Source: Frigoribacterium sp. ACAM 257
Lineage (GTDB): Bacteria; Actinomycetota; Actinomycetes; Actinomycetales; Microbacteriaceae
Assembly: GCF_007954365.1 (NCBI RefSeq)
Contig: NZ_VOLO01000002.1
Coordinates: 186,001-250,000 of the forward strand
Direction: 5' to 3'
DNA length: 64,000 nucleotides
Shown: positions 17,635 through 25,579 of the stretch, one piece after another
How positions within the stretch are numbered: position 1 is the stretch's first letter
Layout of the letters: each line of letters starts with the position of its first letter
Notes under the pieces: generated by a model
Database searches by the model: none
Told to the model about the DNA's origin: nothing
The model's input: only the letters and a program-made list of their open reading frames with translations
Position numbers and translations under genes: made by a program

Positions 17635-17725
17635 ACCGAGAACTGCTCCGGGTGGTACCTCCCAGGGCCATCCCGGGGCCGGGCAGCAACGCCCACCGCT
17701 GTGGGCGCTTCCTTCGCCCGCAGCC

Positions 17726-17760
17726 GGGGTCGTGACCGGACACTGACCGGCCACGACCCC
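17726..17760 (+). terminator. Hairpin after the arsC-trxB-flavoprotein operon
   Basis: A 14-bp stem with one mismatch (GGGGTCGTG-a-CCGG against CCGG-c-CACGACCCC) encloses a 7-base loop. There is no T run, as is common in high-GC actinobacteria. It separates the operon from the ArsR gene at 17790. Confidence 0.6.
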
Positions 17761-17789
17761 GACCGCCACGTCCCGATACGATCAGGTCC

Positions 17790-18110
17790 ATGACTGCCGA
17801 CGCCGAGGCGCACCCCGACGCACAGCGCGTGTCGCTGGCTCGCGCCGACGCCGAGACGCTCGCCAAGACCTTGCGTGCCGTCGCGGACCCGACTCGGCTG
17901 CAGCTGCTCAGCATGATCGTCGGCAGCACGGCAGGCGAAGCGTCGGTCGGGGACATGGCGGCCCAGCTGGGCCTGACCCAACCGACGGTCAGTCATCACC
18001 TGAAGATCATGCTCGACGACGAACTGCTCGTGAAGGACCAGAGGGGACGGCACGCGTGGTACTCGGTGACCGAAGCCCGCAAGACGGCGATCGTCGACCT
18101 GCTGCGCTGA
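17790..18110 (+). CDS. ArsR-family regulator without cysteines
   Basis: The protein has 106 residues with a clear winged helix (LTQPTVSHHLKIM). It aligns by eye with the ArsR at 10170, but the stretch EACVCDL of that protein reads EASVGDM here, and there is no cysteine in the whole protein. It therefore cannot sense As(III) through thiols in the usual way. It may be constitutive, use another ligand, or respond through the fusion protein encoded immediately downstream, which overlaps or nearly abuts it. Target genes are unknown. Confidence 0.85.
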   Translation: MTADAEAHPDAQRVSLARADAETLAKTLRAVADPTRLQLLSMIVGSTAGEASVGDMAAQLGLTQPTVSHHLKIMLDDELLVKDQRGRHAWYSVTEARKTAIVDLLR

Positions 18111-18127
18111 CGACCGCACCTCGCGCT

Positions 18128-19096
18128 GTGGGTGTTCCTCTGGATGATGCCCACGCTCGATCGAGGACACAGCAGATCGCTGTCCTCACCGACCCTGACC
18201 GGCTACGGCTGCTCAGCGAGCTCGCCGTCGATGCGACCCAGCCCCTCGATGATCTCGCCGCCACGTCGGGCCTTGACATCGACATCGTGCACGAACACCT
18301 CGACGTCCTCTCCCGCAGCGGCCTGATCGAACCGGTCCCGTCGACTGCCGGGCCGCGGTGGAGACTCACCCCTGAGGCGATCGTGCGGTTCGGTCGCCTC
18401 CTCGTCGACACCGGGCCGAGGAACGAGCCGGTCCGGGCCCGGTCGGACCATGAGCCTCGGGAGGAGACGTCGCCCGCGGTCCTCCCTGCGGCGATCCTCC
18501 GGGTCGTCGACCAGCTCGCGTACCGTCACGACGGGTCGTTCTCCCGTGAGACCGTCGCCGCGTACGTCGCCGAGAGCTACGCCCTGCTCGCCGAGCAGGC
18601 ACACATCACCCGGCACCTGCCTTCCCTCACGTCTCGCTTCGCTCAGCAACGCCTCGAGGCTCTGGCCACGACGACCGGTCTGGTGCTGCGGGGCACGCCG
18701 GAGGTGCTGTTCGTCTGCGTGCAGAACGCCGGCCGGTCACAGATGGCCGCGGCGTTGCTCCGATCGCTCGCAGGGGGCGCGGTACATGTACGGACGGCCG
18801 GGTCGAGTCCCGCCTCGTCCATCGACCCGGACGTCGTCGATGCCCTCGATGAGATCGGGGTCCCCGTTGCGGCGGAGTTCCCGAAGCCCCTGACGGACGA
18901 GGTCGTCCAGGCGGCCGACGTCGTGATCACGATGGGCTGCGGTGATGCGTGCCCCATCTACCCGGGAAGGCGGTACCTGGACTGGCCGGTCGAGGACCCG
19001 GTGGGTCTCGGTGTCGAGGGCGTGCGTGCCGTGCGGGACGACATCGCCGGCCGCGTCACCGCTCTCGTCGAGGAGCTGGGCGTGCTCAGCCGCTGA
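18128..19096 (+). CDS. HTH - three-helix - arsenate reductase fusion
   Basis: The protein has about 322 residues. An N-terminal ArsR-like winged helix (PDRLRLLSELA to the wing near residue 80) is followed by the same helical domain as in ArsC at 14643, then a low-molecular-weight phosphatase domain with catalytic loop CVQNAGRSQ and redox segment [15 protein letters not shown]. It thus joins DNA binding to an intact arsenate reductase. I favour GTG 18128 as the start because it begins near the HTH; an upstream in-frame GTG at 18056 would overlap the ArsR gene by 55 bases. The stop overlaps the convergent regulator gene by 11 bases. Confidence 0.8.
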   Translation: MGVPLDDAHARSRTQQIAVLTDPDRLRLLSELAVDATQPLDDLAATSGLDIDIVHEHLDVLSRSGLIEPVPSTAGPRWRLTPEAIVRFGRLLVDTGPRNEPVRARSDHEPREETSPAVLPAAILRVVDQLAYRHDGSFSRETVAAYVAESYALLAEQAHITRHLPSLTSRFAQQRLEALATTTGLVLRGTPEVLFVCVQNAGRSQMAAALLRSLAGGAVHVRTAGSSPASSIDPDVVDALDEIGVPVAAEFPKPLTDEVVQAADVVITMGCGDACPIYPGRRYLDWPVEDPVGLGVEGVRAVRDDIAGRVTALVEELGVLSR

Positions 19097-19817
19097 CTCG
19101 GTAGCCGACCCCTCGGACGGTCTCGACGGTGGCGTGAGCGGCACCGGACACCGCGTCAAGCTTGTGGCGCACCTTCCCGACCATGACCCGCATCCGGCTG
19201 GCGTACTGCTGCTCGCCGGACTCGAAGACGGACAGCAACTCCTCGAGGGGCACGACGCGCGGGGATTGCGCGACCAGGTGGTGCAGGATCGCGAACTCTT
19301 TCGGGCTCAGCGCGACGGGGGTGTCCCCGACGGCAGCGACGTGGGCTGCGGCGTCGATGCAGAGGGCACCGCAGCACACCGATCCGAGGGTGGCGTCGAC
19401 CTTCCACGGCATCGACGAGACAGCTCGAGCGAGGGGCTGTGGTGCTGCGGGGAGGGCCATGATCGAGCGGGCGCCGAGGTCGAGAGGGCTGACGGCTTCC
19501 CCGGTGTCCGGGGAGGCGGTGGGCAGCCCGACGATGACCGGCGCAGACGTCAGCGCGGAGGCGAGTTCGACGAGACGTGCCAGGGTCATGCCGTGCAGAT
19601 CGACGGGTGCGAGGATCACCGCTCCGGGGGAGCGGCTGGCGACGAGGAGCGCGTCGAGCGGATCGATGCAGCTGATCGCGTCGACTCCGCTGGTGCGGTG
19701 TTCCTCGGGTGTGCCCGAGAGGACCGGGCCTGATGCGGAGTCGATGACGACGACTGTCCGGGCGGACGTCGCCGGCGCCAGGGGAGGAGCCATGCGGTGG
19801 CGCCAGTCGGTGGTCAC
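19086..19817 (-). CDS. OmpR-type winged-helix regulator with degenerate receiver half and Cys cluster
   Basis: The protein has 243 residues. Residues 20-135 have the alternating hydrophobic pattern of a receiver domain but lack a recognisable phospho-acceptor pattern. Residues 145-243 form an OmpR/PhoB-type winged helix ([13 protein letters not shown], then VRHKLD and [11 protein letters not shown]). Between them, in the first strands of the winged helix, is VCCGALC with Cys148, Cys149 and Cys153; Cys50 is the only other cysteine. A three-thiol site is what As(III) sensors use. The GTG start overlaps the pstB stop (GTGA), so it is made with the phosphate importer. A dedicated regulator of pst or ars genes is inferred. 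Confidence 0.8.
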   Translation of the reverse strand: MTTDWRHRMAPPLAPATSARTVVVIDSASGPVLSGTPEEHRTSGVDAISCIDPLDALLVASRSPGAVILAPVDLHGMTLARLVELASALTSAPVIVGLPTASPDTGEAVSPLDLGARSIMALPAAPQPLARAVSSMPWKVDATLGSVCCGALCIDAAAHVAAVGDTPVALSPKEFAILHHLVAQSPRVVPLEELLSVFESGEQQYASRMRVMVGKVRHKLDAVSGAAHATVETVRGVGYRVSG

Positions 19818-20698
19818 CCGAACCTGCCGGAGATGTAGCCCTCGGTCCGGTCGTCTCTCGGGTCTCCGAAGATCTGAGCGGTCTTGCCGTACTCCACGAG
19901 CACCCCGGTCCGGTCACCCGACCCCTCGGCTGCCTGCGCGGTGAAGAACGCCGTCCTGTCAGCGACACGGGCCGCTTGCTGCATGTTGTGGGTCACGATC
20001 ACGATCGTGTAGTCGTTCTTGAGGTCCTGCATGAGGTCCTCGATGCGGACTGTCGCGATCGGGTCGAGGGCCGAGCAGGGTTCGTCCATCAGGATCACGT
20101 CGGGGCGGACCGCAATGGTGCGTGCGATGCAGAGCCTCTGCTGCTGCCCGCCGGAGAGCCCGTTTGCGGACTGCTTCAGCTTGTCCTTGACCTCGTCCCA
20201 GAGCGCCGCTTTGGTCAGGGCCTCCTCGACGAGGTCGTCCATCGACGCGACCTTCATGCCCGTGACTCTCGGACCGTAGGCGATGTTGTCGTAGATGGAC
20301 TTGGGGAACGGGTTCGGTTTCTGGAACACCATGCCGATGCGCCGGCGGACCTCGATCGGGTCGACGCCGCGGCTGTAGATGTCCTCGCCGTCGAAGGTGA
20401 CCGCGCCGGAGACGCGGGCGCCGTCGACGAGGTCGTTCATGCGGTTGATCGAGCGCAGCAGGGTCGACTTGCCGCAGCCTGAGGGGCCGATGAGTGCTGT
20501 GATCTCGTTCTTGCCGAAGTCGAGGGAGACGTCGGTGACGGCGCGGAAGTCGCCGTAGAAGACGCTGACGTCGTCGAGTCGGATGAGGGTGTCGGGCACG
20601 TCGGGGACCGTCGAGGGGGAGTGCGTGGCGTGCAGTTCCATCGGTGCGGCCGTGCGGCGCTGCGAGGAGGAGGACGGGTTCATCGTGGTCTGGGCCAT
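19814..20698 (-). CDS. pstB: Phosphate ABC transporter ATP-binding protein
   Basis: The protein has 294 residues, with a 35-residue N-terminal extension before the ATPase domain. Walker A is GPSGCGKST, the signature is LSGGQQQR, Walker B is [13 protein letters not shown], and the PstB-specific [15 protein letters not shown] and [18 protein letters not shown] segments are present. It powers high-affinity phosphate uptake with PstA, PstC and PstS, all encoded upstream. The stop overlaps the OmpR-type regulator gene. Confidence 0.97.
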   Translation of the reverse strand: MAQTTMNPSSSSQRRTAAPMELHATHSPSTVPDVPDTLIRLDDVSVFYGDFRAVTDVSLDFGKNEITALIGPSGCGKSTLLRSINRMNDLVDGARVSGAVTFDGEDIYSRGVDPIEVRRRIGMVFQKPNPFPKSIYDNIAYGPRVTGMKVASMDDLVEEALTKAALWDEVKDKLKQSANGLSGGQQQRLCIARTIAVRPDVILMDEPCSALDPIATVRIEDLMQDLKNDYTIVIVTHNMQQAARVADRTAFFTAQAAEGSGDRTGVLVEYGKTAQIFGDPRDDRTEGYISGRFG

Positions 20699-20707
20699 TT
20701 CGTCGGG

Positions 20708-21622
20708 CTACCAGCGGCTCTGGAAGCGGTTGCGGATGAAGATCGCGAGGGCGTTCATGGTCACCAGCAGTACGAGCAGCACGATCGATGTCGCAGCTGC
20801 CAGGTCGTGGAACTCGGCCTGGGGCCTGCCGGTCCAGTTGAAGATCTGGATGGGGAGGGTCGTGAACCCGCTGAGGAGGCCGTTGGGGTCGAAGCTGACG
20901 AACACGAGGGCACCGAGCAGCAGCAGTGGGGCTGCCTCGCCGAGAGCGCGTGAGAGGGCGAGGATCGATCCGGTGGCGATGCCGGGAACGGCGGAGGGCA
21001 GTACCTGACGCCAGGTCGTCTGCCACTGGCTGGCACCAAGGGCGAGGGAACCCTGGCGGATCTCTTGCGGGACAGCTCTGAGAGCTTCCCGGGTGGAGAT
21101 GATGATGACGGGCAGGATCAGCAGGCTCAGGGCCAGGGCGCCACCGATGACGATGTTCTTGTCCTGGACGCCGAGGAGGCTGAGGAAGCTGAGCGCCAGG
21201 AGGCCGTAGACGATGGAGGGCACCGAGGCGAGGTTCTGCACGTTGACCTCGACGAGTCTGTTGAACCAGTTCGAGCGGTCCGCGAACTCCTCGAGGTGCA
21301 CCGCGGCGGCGACGCCGAGGGGAATTGTGAACACGGCGGTGGTGGCGATGACCCAGATGGACCCGAGGATCGCGGGCCGGGCTCCTGCTCGTTCCGGAGA
21401 TGATGACGGGTACTCCGTCAGCAGTGTTGCAGTGAGGCGCGGGGCGCCTTGGATGGCGACCGTGGCCACCAGGGTGATGAGGAACACCACCGCGACCGCG
21501 AGGCACAGCCACAACGCGACCAGGAAGATCATGGGGCGAAGTCCCCGCTCGCCGTTGCGTGACGATGACGCCAGGGGCGCCGGCCGGGTCGAGGGAGCGA
21601 CGCTCTCGGACAGGGTCTTCAT
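20708..21622 (-). CDS. pstA: Phosphate ABC transporter permease PstA
   Basis: The protein has 304 residues with six membrane helices and the permease EAA-like loop (QEIRQGSLALGASQWQTTWR, in part) near residue 195. It begins with a polar 30-residue stretch. ATG 21622 overlaps the pstC stop by one base. It forms the channel with PstC. Confidence 0.95.
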   Translation of the reverse strand: MKTLSESVAPSTRPAPLASSSRNGERGLRPMIFLVALWLCLAVAVVFLITLVATVAIQGAPRLTATLLTEYPSSSPERAGARPAILGSIWVIATTAVFTIPLGVAAAVHLEEFADRSNWFNRLVEVNVQNLASVPSIVYGLLALSFLSLLGVQDKNIVIGGALALSLLILPVIIISTREALRAVPQEIRQGSLALGASQWQTTWRQVLPSAVPGIATGSILALSRALGEAAPLLLLGALVFVSFDPNGLLSGFTTLPIQIFNWTGRPQAEFHDLAAATSIVLLVLLVTMNALAIFIRNRFQSRW

Positions 21623-22572
21623 CAGTAGATCTCCCGGAAGCGGCGGACGATTCGGATGCTGATCGCGTTGACCAGCAAGGTGACGGCGAACAGGAGCAGT
21701 CCGACGGCGAAGAGCGTGTCGTACTCGAGGGAGCCGACCCGGGAGTCTCCGAGGGCTGCGTTGGCGATGAAGCCGGTCATCGTCTGACCCTGCTCGAGGG
21801 GGCCGCCGACGAGACGCGCCTGGTTGCCGGCGGCGATGGCGACGATCATGGTCTCTCCGACGGCGCGACTGATGCCGAGGACGACGGCGGCCACGATGCC
21901 TGACGTCGCGGCGGGGAAGACGACGCGGAGAGTCGTCTGCATGCGGTTGGCGCCGAGAGCTGCTGACCCCTGGCGAAGCGCGAGCGGCACCGCCGACAGG
22001 GAGTCCTCGGAGATGGACGCGATGGTGGGGACGATCATCACGCCCATCACGAGCCCTGCGGCGAGGACGCTGAAGGCCCCGGTCTGGAGCGCGAGGACGT
22101 CGCGGAGCACGACCGTCTGGACGAACTGGAGGGCGAAGAGGCCGTAGACGACGGTGGGGATGCCCGCCAAGATCTCGAGGATCGGCTTGAGGACGCGGCG
22201 TACTCGGGGTCGGGCGTACTCGGCGAGGTACACGGCTGCGCCCAGGCCGAGCGGGACGGCGACGACGAGGGCGATGACCGTCGTCCACAGAGTCGCGGTG
22301 ACCAGGGGGAGCACGCCGAAGGAGGCGTCAGCGAAGCGAGGTGCCCAGCGGGTCCCGAAGAGGAACTCGAGCACGGGGACCTCGCGGAAGAACCCCCACG
22401 CAGGGACGACGAGGGCGATGAGGATGCCGAGGGCAGTGATGACAGTCACCGACGCGGCGATGCGCAGAACGACGCGGATGACTGCCTCCACGGGCCGGGC
22501 GCGACCGGTGAAGTGCGATGTGCCTGCTCGTGCCGGTGCGCCGGAGCGGGCGGGCTCGGTCATGGTGGTCAT
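21622..22572 (-). CDS. pstC: Phosphate ABC transporter permease PstC
   Basis: The protein has 316 residues and six membrane helices. The permease loop reads LALRQGSAALGANRMQT in part, near residue 205. PstC and PstA form the transmembrane channel. A second in-frame ATG nine bases downstream (22563) is an alternative start. A strong hairpin lies between this gene and pstS. Confidence 0.95.
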   Translation of the reverse strand: MTTMTEPARSGAPARAGTSHFTGRARPVEAVIRVVLRIAASVTVITALGILIALVVPAWGFFREVPVLEFLFGTRWAPRFADASFGVLPLVTATLWTTVIALVVAVPLGLGAAVYLAEYARPRVRRVLKPILEILAGIPTVVYGLFALQFVQTVVLRDVLALQTGAFSVLAAGLVMGVMIVPTIASISEDSLSAVPLALRQGSAALGANRMQTTLRVVFPAATSGIVAAVVLGISRAVGETMIVAIAAGNQARLVGGPLEQGQTMTGFIANAALGDSRVGSLEYDTLFAVGLLLFAVTLLVNAISIRIVRRFREIY

Positions 22573-22605
22573 GTGCGCGGGGTGCTCCTCGGGTGGGGAT
22601 CGGTG

Positions 22606-22642
22606 CGCAGGAGGCGCGCCCTGGGCCGGCGCGCCTCCTGCG
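22606..22642 (-). terminator. Attenuator-like hairpin between pstS and pstC
   Basis: A perfect 15-bp stem (CGCAGGAGGCGCGCC and its complement) with a 7-base loop sits just after the pstS stop and 34 bases before pstC. Such hairpins let pstS be transcribed in excess over the permease genes. Confidence 0.65.
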
Positions 22643-22648
22643 TCATGG

Positions 22649-23608
22649 TCAGGAAGCGAGGCTTGCGAGCTCGTCCTGTGCGGTGGTCAGCTGCTCGTCG
22701 GTGAGGCCGATGAACAGGGCGTCCTCCGCGACCTGGGAGGCGTTCTCGACGTAGTAGTCCACGAACGACTTCACCTGGGGCTTGTCGGTGTACGAGGCGT
22801 TGGCGACGTAGACGTAGAGTCCGCGCCCGAGCGGGGCGTAGGTGCCGTCCTGGACGGTCTCGGCGGTCGGCGAGACGCAGCCGGAACCGTTGTCGACTGC
22901 GACGGCCTTGACGGAGTCGCTGTTCTGCTCGACGTAGGAGAGGCCGAAGAACCCGACGGCACCGGTGTCGCCGGAGACTCCCTGCACGGTGATGTTGTCG
23001 TCTTCGCTGGGCGAGTAGTCCGTGCGGATCGCGCCCTCTTCGCCGTTGATGGCGTCGGTGAAGTAGTCGAAGGTGCCCGAGTCGGTGCCTGCTCCGAAGA
23101 GCGACAGCTCCTGGTCGGGGAAGGACGGGTCGATCTGGTTCCAGTTGGTGATGGTGCCTTCGGCGTCCGGCCCCCACATCGTCGCGAGCTGCTCGGTGGT
23201 GAGGCACTCGGCCCAGTCGTTCTCGGGGTTCACCACGACCGAGAGGCCGTCGTTGGCGATGATGATCTCGGTGTAGTCGATGCCCGCTGCCTCGCACGCA
23301 GCGATCTCGTCGTCCTCGATGGGACGGGAAGCGTCCTGCAGGTCGGTCTCGCCGGCGCAGAACTTCGCGAAGCCACCTCCGGTGCCAGAGGTGGCGACGG
23401 TGACGTTGACGTCGGACTGCTCGGAGCGGAAGAGGTCGGCTGCGGCCTCGCTGAGGGGGGCCACCGTCGAGGACCCGTCGACGGTGACGGTTCCTGACGT
23501 CCCGTCCTCAGAGCCCTCGGACGACTGGCCACCGCAGCCGGTCAGGAGGAGGCCGGCAGATGCGACTACGGCCAAGAGGCTGATGATCTTCGGAGAACGT
23601 GTGCGCAC
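22649..23608 (-). CDS. pstS: Phosphate-binding lipoprotein PstS
   Basis: The protein has 319 residues. A signal peptide ends in the lipobox LLTGCGG, so it is membrane-tethered. The periplasmic-binding fold shows the phosphate-contact segments DGSSTVAPLS, TSGTGGGF and GTDSGTFDYF. It captures phosphate for PstCAB. I chose GTG 23608 because AGAAGGA lies 6 bases upstream and it places the signal peptide correctly. The upstream region holds a PHO box and dyads shared with the divergent arsenate reductase gene. Selectivity for phosphate over arsenate would be expected to matter here. Confidence 0.95.
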   Translation of the reverse strand: MRTRSPKIISLLAVVASAGLLLTGCGGQSSEGSEDGTSGTVTVDGSSTVAPLSEAAADLFRSEQSDVNVTVATSGTGGGFAKFCAGETDLQDASRPIEDDEIAACEAAGIDYTEIIIANDGLSVVVNPENDWAECLTTEQLATMWGPDAEGTITNWNQIDPSFPDQELSLFGAGTDSGTFDYFTDAINGEEGAIRTDYSPSEDDNITVQGVSGDTGAVGFFGLSYVEQNSDSVKAVAVDNGSGCVSPTAETVQDGTYAPLGRGLYVYVANASYTDKPQVKSFVDYYVENASQVAEDALFIGLTDEQLTTAQDELASLAS

Positions 23609-23672
23609 GATTGTCCTTCTTCTCCCCGGTGCGGGGCGTGGGGCTGTGAGGTGCGGCGGACGCCGCACAACC

Positions 23673-23690
23673 GATAGAAGATCGTCTATG
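23673..23690. promoter_or_regulatory. Dyad A in the pstS-arsC spacer (GATAGA-N6-TCTATG)
   Basis: This 18-bp dyad has one terminal mismatch. Its right arm overlaps the PHO box by six bases. The same arms recur 55 bases downstream as dyad B. Confidence 0.5.
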
Positions 23691-23706
23691 TGAACGTAGG
23701 GTGAAC
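23685..23706 (-). promoter_or_regulatory. PHO box (two 11-nt direct repeats) upstream of pstS
   Basis: Read toward pstS, the site is GTTCACCCTAC followed directly by GTTCACATAGA. Direct repeats of 11 nt beginning GTTCAC are the PhoP binding unit of Streptomyces PHO boxes. It lies 77-98 bases before the pstS start, suitable for activation under phosphate limitation. Confidence 0.7.
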
Positions 23707-23727
23707 TGGGTCGGAACGCAAAGAAAA

Positions 23728-23745
23728 GATAGACGGCCCTCTATC
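23728..23745. promoter_or_regulatory. Dyad B in the pstS-arsC spacer (GATAGA-N6-TCTATC)
   Basis: Perfect 6-bp arms lie 71 bases before the arsC start. With dyad A it brackets the divergent promoter region, suggesting that one dyad-binding regulator controls both pstS and arsC. Confidence 0.55.
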
Positions 23746-23815
23746 GATGTCGGGCAGAATGGTCATGCCCGCCGTCCCGCCTCGGACGGCCGAACACCGA
23801 GAACGGAACAACCCC

Positions 23816-24226
23816 ATGTCTGACAAGCCCACTGTCCTGTTCGTCTGCGTGCACAACGCTGGCCGCTCCCAGATGGCTGCCGGTTACCTGCAGGCCATGG
23901 CTGGAGACCGAGTAGAAGTTGTGTCCGCGGGTAGCGAGCCGAAGGACCAGATCAACCCGGTCGCGATCCAGGCCATGGCCGAAGAGGGCATCGACATCGC
24001 CGGGAACCAGCCGAAGGTCCTCACGACCGAGGCTGTCCGCGGCAGCGACGTCGTCATCACCATGGGTTGCGGCGACGCGTGCCCGATCTTCCCCGGCAAG
24101 CGCTACGAGGACTGGGAGCTCGCCGACCCGGCCGGCCAGGGCATCGACGCCGTCCGGCCGATCCGCGACGACATCAAGGCGCGGATCACGGCCCTGCTGG
24201 CCGAGATCGCGCCGGCCGCCGCATGA
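23816..24226 (+). CDS. arsC: Arsenate reductase (three-cysteine type), short form
   Basis: The protein has 136 residues, without the helical extension of the copy at 14643. The catalytic loop is CVHNAGRSQ and the redox segment [18 protein letters not shown]. It reduces arsenate to arsenite. It is divergent from pstS across a 207-base control region and overlaps the next phosphatase gene (ATGA). Confidence 0.94.
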   Translation: MSDKPTVLFVCVHNAGRSQMAAGYLQAMAGDRVEVVSAGSEPKDQINPVAIQAMAEEGIDIAGNQPKVLTTEAVRGSDVVITMGCGDACPIFPGKRYEDWELADPAGQGIDAVRPIRDDIKARITALLAEIAPAAA

Positions 24227-24618
24227 CCGACAAGACCGTCGTGCTGTTCATCTGCCAGCACAACGCCGGCCGATCTCAGCTCGGTGCAGCTCTGCTCGAG
24301 ATCGCCGCATCCGATCGCTTCGTCGCCACGTCAGCGGGCCTCGCGCCGGCTGGTGAGGTGAACCCCGCGATCGCCGCGACCGTTGCTGAGCTCGGGCTCG
24401 ACATCTCTGCGCGTCGTCCGCGCGCCGTGTCGCCGGAACTCCTCGAGGAGGCCGACGTCGTCGTGCTGATGAAGCCGGGGCTCGAGTTGCCTGCGGTGCC
24501 GCGGGGTGACGTCCTTGAGTGGTCGTTCCCCAACCCGGAGGACTGGACGACTGATGCGGTCCGTCCGCTCCGTGACGCTGTGGATGCTCGAATCGCCTCG
24601 GAGATCCTCACTCGCTAG
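24223..24618 (+). CDS. Low-molecular-weight phosphatase-like protein lacking the redox cysteines
   Basis: The protein has 131 residues. It keeps the catalytic loop CQHNAGRSQ, but the region that should carry the second and third cysteines reads VVLMKPGLELPAVP. It may therefore be a phosphatase, or an arsenate reductase that uses mycothiol or another external thiol in place of an internal disulfide. It overlaps the arsC stop and is co-transcribed with it. Candidate partner for mycoredoxin-type recycling; unproven. Confidence 0.85.
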   Translation: MTDKTVVLFICQHNAGRSQLGAALLEIAASDRFVATSAGLAPAGEVNPAIAATVAELGLDISARRPRAVSPELLEEADVVVLMKPGLELPAVPRGDVLEWSFPNPEDWTTDAVRPLRDAVDARIASEILTR

Positions 24619-24781
24619 GAGTTGCTCTCGTGCAGCTGTCAGCATCCGAGGAATGTTCAGGCTGCGTGATAAGTTGGATCACACGAACGGTCAAGAGGCC
24701 ACGGGGACAACGCCAGGTTTGCTGTCAAACCCTTCTGGACATCCAGTTGAGGTGCCCCGGGCTCCTTGGCCGTTCGTTGTC

Positions 24782-25579
24782 TCACAGGCCTCCGGCGGGC
24801 CACCAGGGGTAGCTCTGCAGGGTCACCTGCTGTGTCATCGTCTTGAAGCCGTAGCCAGCGCTCGAGCCCGACGATGATCGACGGATCTGCGGTCTGACGG
24901 ACAGCAAGTGCTGCGCCTCGTAGCCACCGAATCGGTCCACGTTCATGGCGGCACTGAGCATGCCGGCGTACTGGTCGGCCGCTTGCATCCCGGAGTTCGT
25001 CGACATCGCCAGGAACCTCGGGGTCCCCTCCAAGAGCGACCACCGAGCTGGGCCCTGGCCTTGCTCCTTCTTGATGCGGAAGTAGTCGAGTGTCTTGTCG
25101 TGATCGAAACCTCTGACATGACCGAACGAGACGCGAACATCCCGAGTCTGGCCGGGCCAGTACTGGGCAGTGAGTAGCAGCCGCTCCATCATCAACCCTG
25201 CCGTGTAGTTGTAGAACGTCGACTGATCCGAGCGCATGCCGGCCGTGTGGGGGATGGCGGCCTTCTCGAAGATGACGTAGTTGATGATGAGGCCCGGGAT
25301 GTTGCTCAGCTCACGCGCGACGAACTGGCGGCGATCGAAGGTCTTGACGTGATCTTTCCAGTGGAGGGGCTTGGCCTTCTCGACGCCGAAGCGGGCTTTG
25401 ATCCCGATGATGGCCGCTGACAGGGCTGCGTAGTCCTCCTCGGCTACGACCACGCCCGCCATGCTGAAGAACCGTGATGCTTTCGGTCCGGTGCCACGGT
25501 CACCCGTCTCGTCGACGAACGCGAGCACCTTCTTGCGCGGTGTCGCCGGCGCTGTCCTAGGCGTGAATGAGTGCGGCAT
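24782..25579 (-). CDS. DUF3800 domain protein
   Basis: The protein has 265 residues. The N-terminal segment VLAFVDETGDRG (residues 18-29) and the later QAADQYAG near residue 200 are the acidic motifs of DUF3800, a family with an RNase-H-like predicted fold, often found in mobile or defence-associated DNA. It stands alone and marks the right end of the resistance island. Function is unknown. Confidence 0.8.
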   Translation of the reverse strand: MPHSFTPRTAPATPRKKVLAFVDETGDRGTGPKASRFFSMAGVVVAEEDYAALSAAIIGIKARFGVEKAKPLHWKDHVKTFDRRQFVARELSNIPGLIINYVIFEKAAIPHTAGMRSDQSTFYNYTAGLMMERLLLTAQYWPGQTRDVRVSFGHVRGFDHDKTLDYFRIKKEQGQGPARWSLLEGTPRFLAMSTNSGMQAADQYAGMLSAAMNVDRFGGYEAQHLLSVRPQIRRSSSGSSAGYGFKTMTQQVTLQSYPWWPAGGL

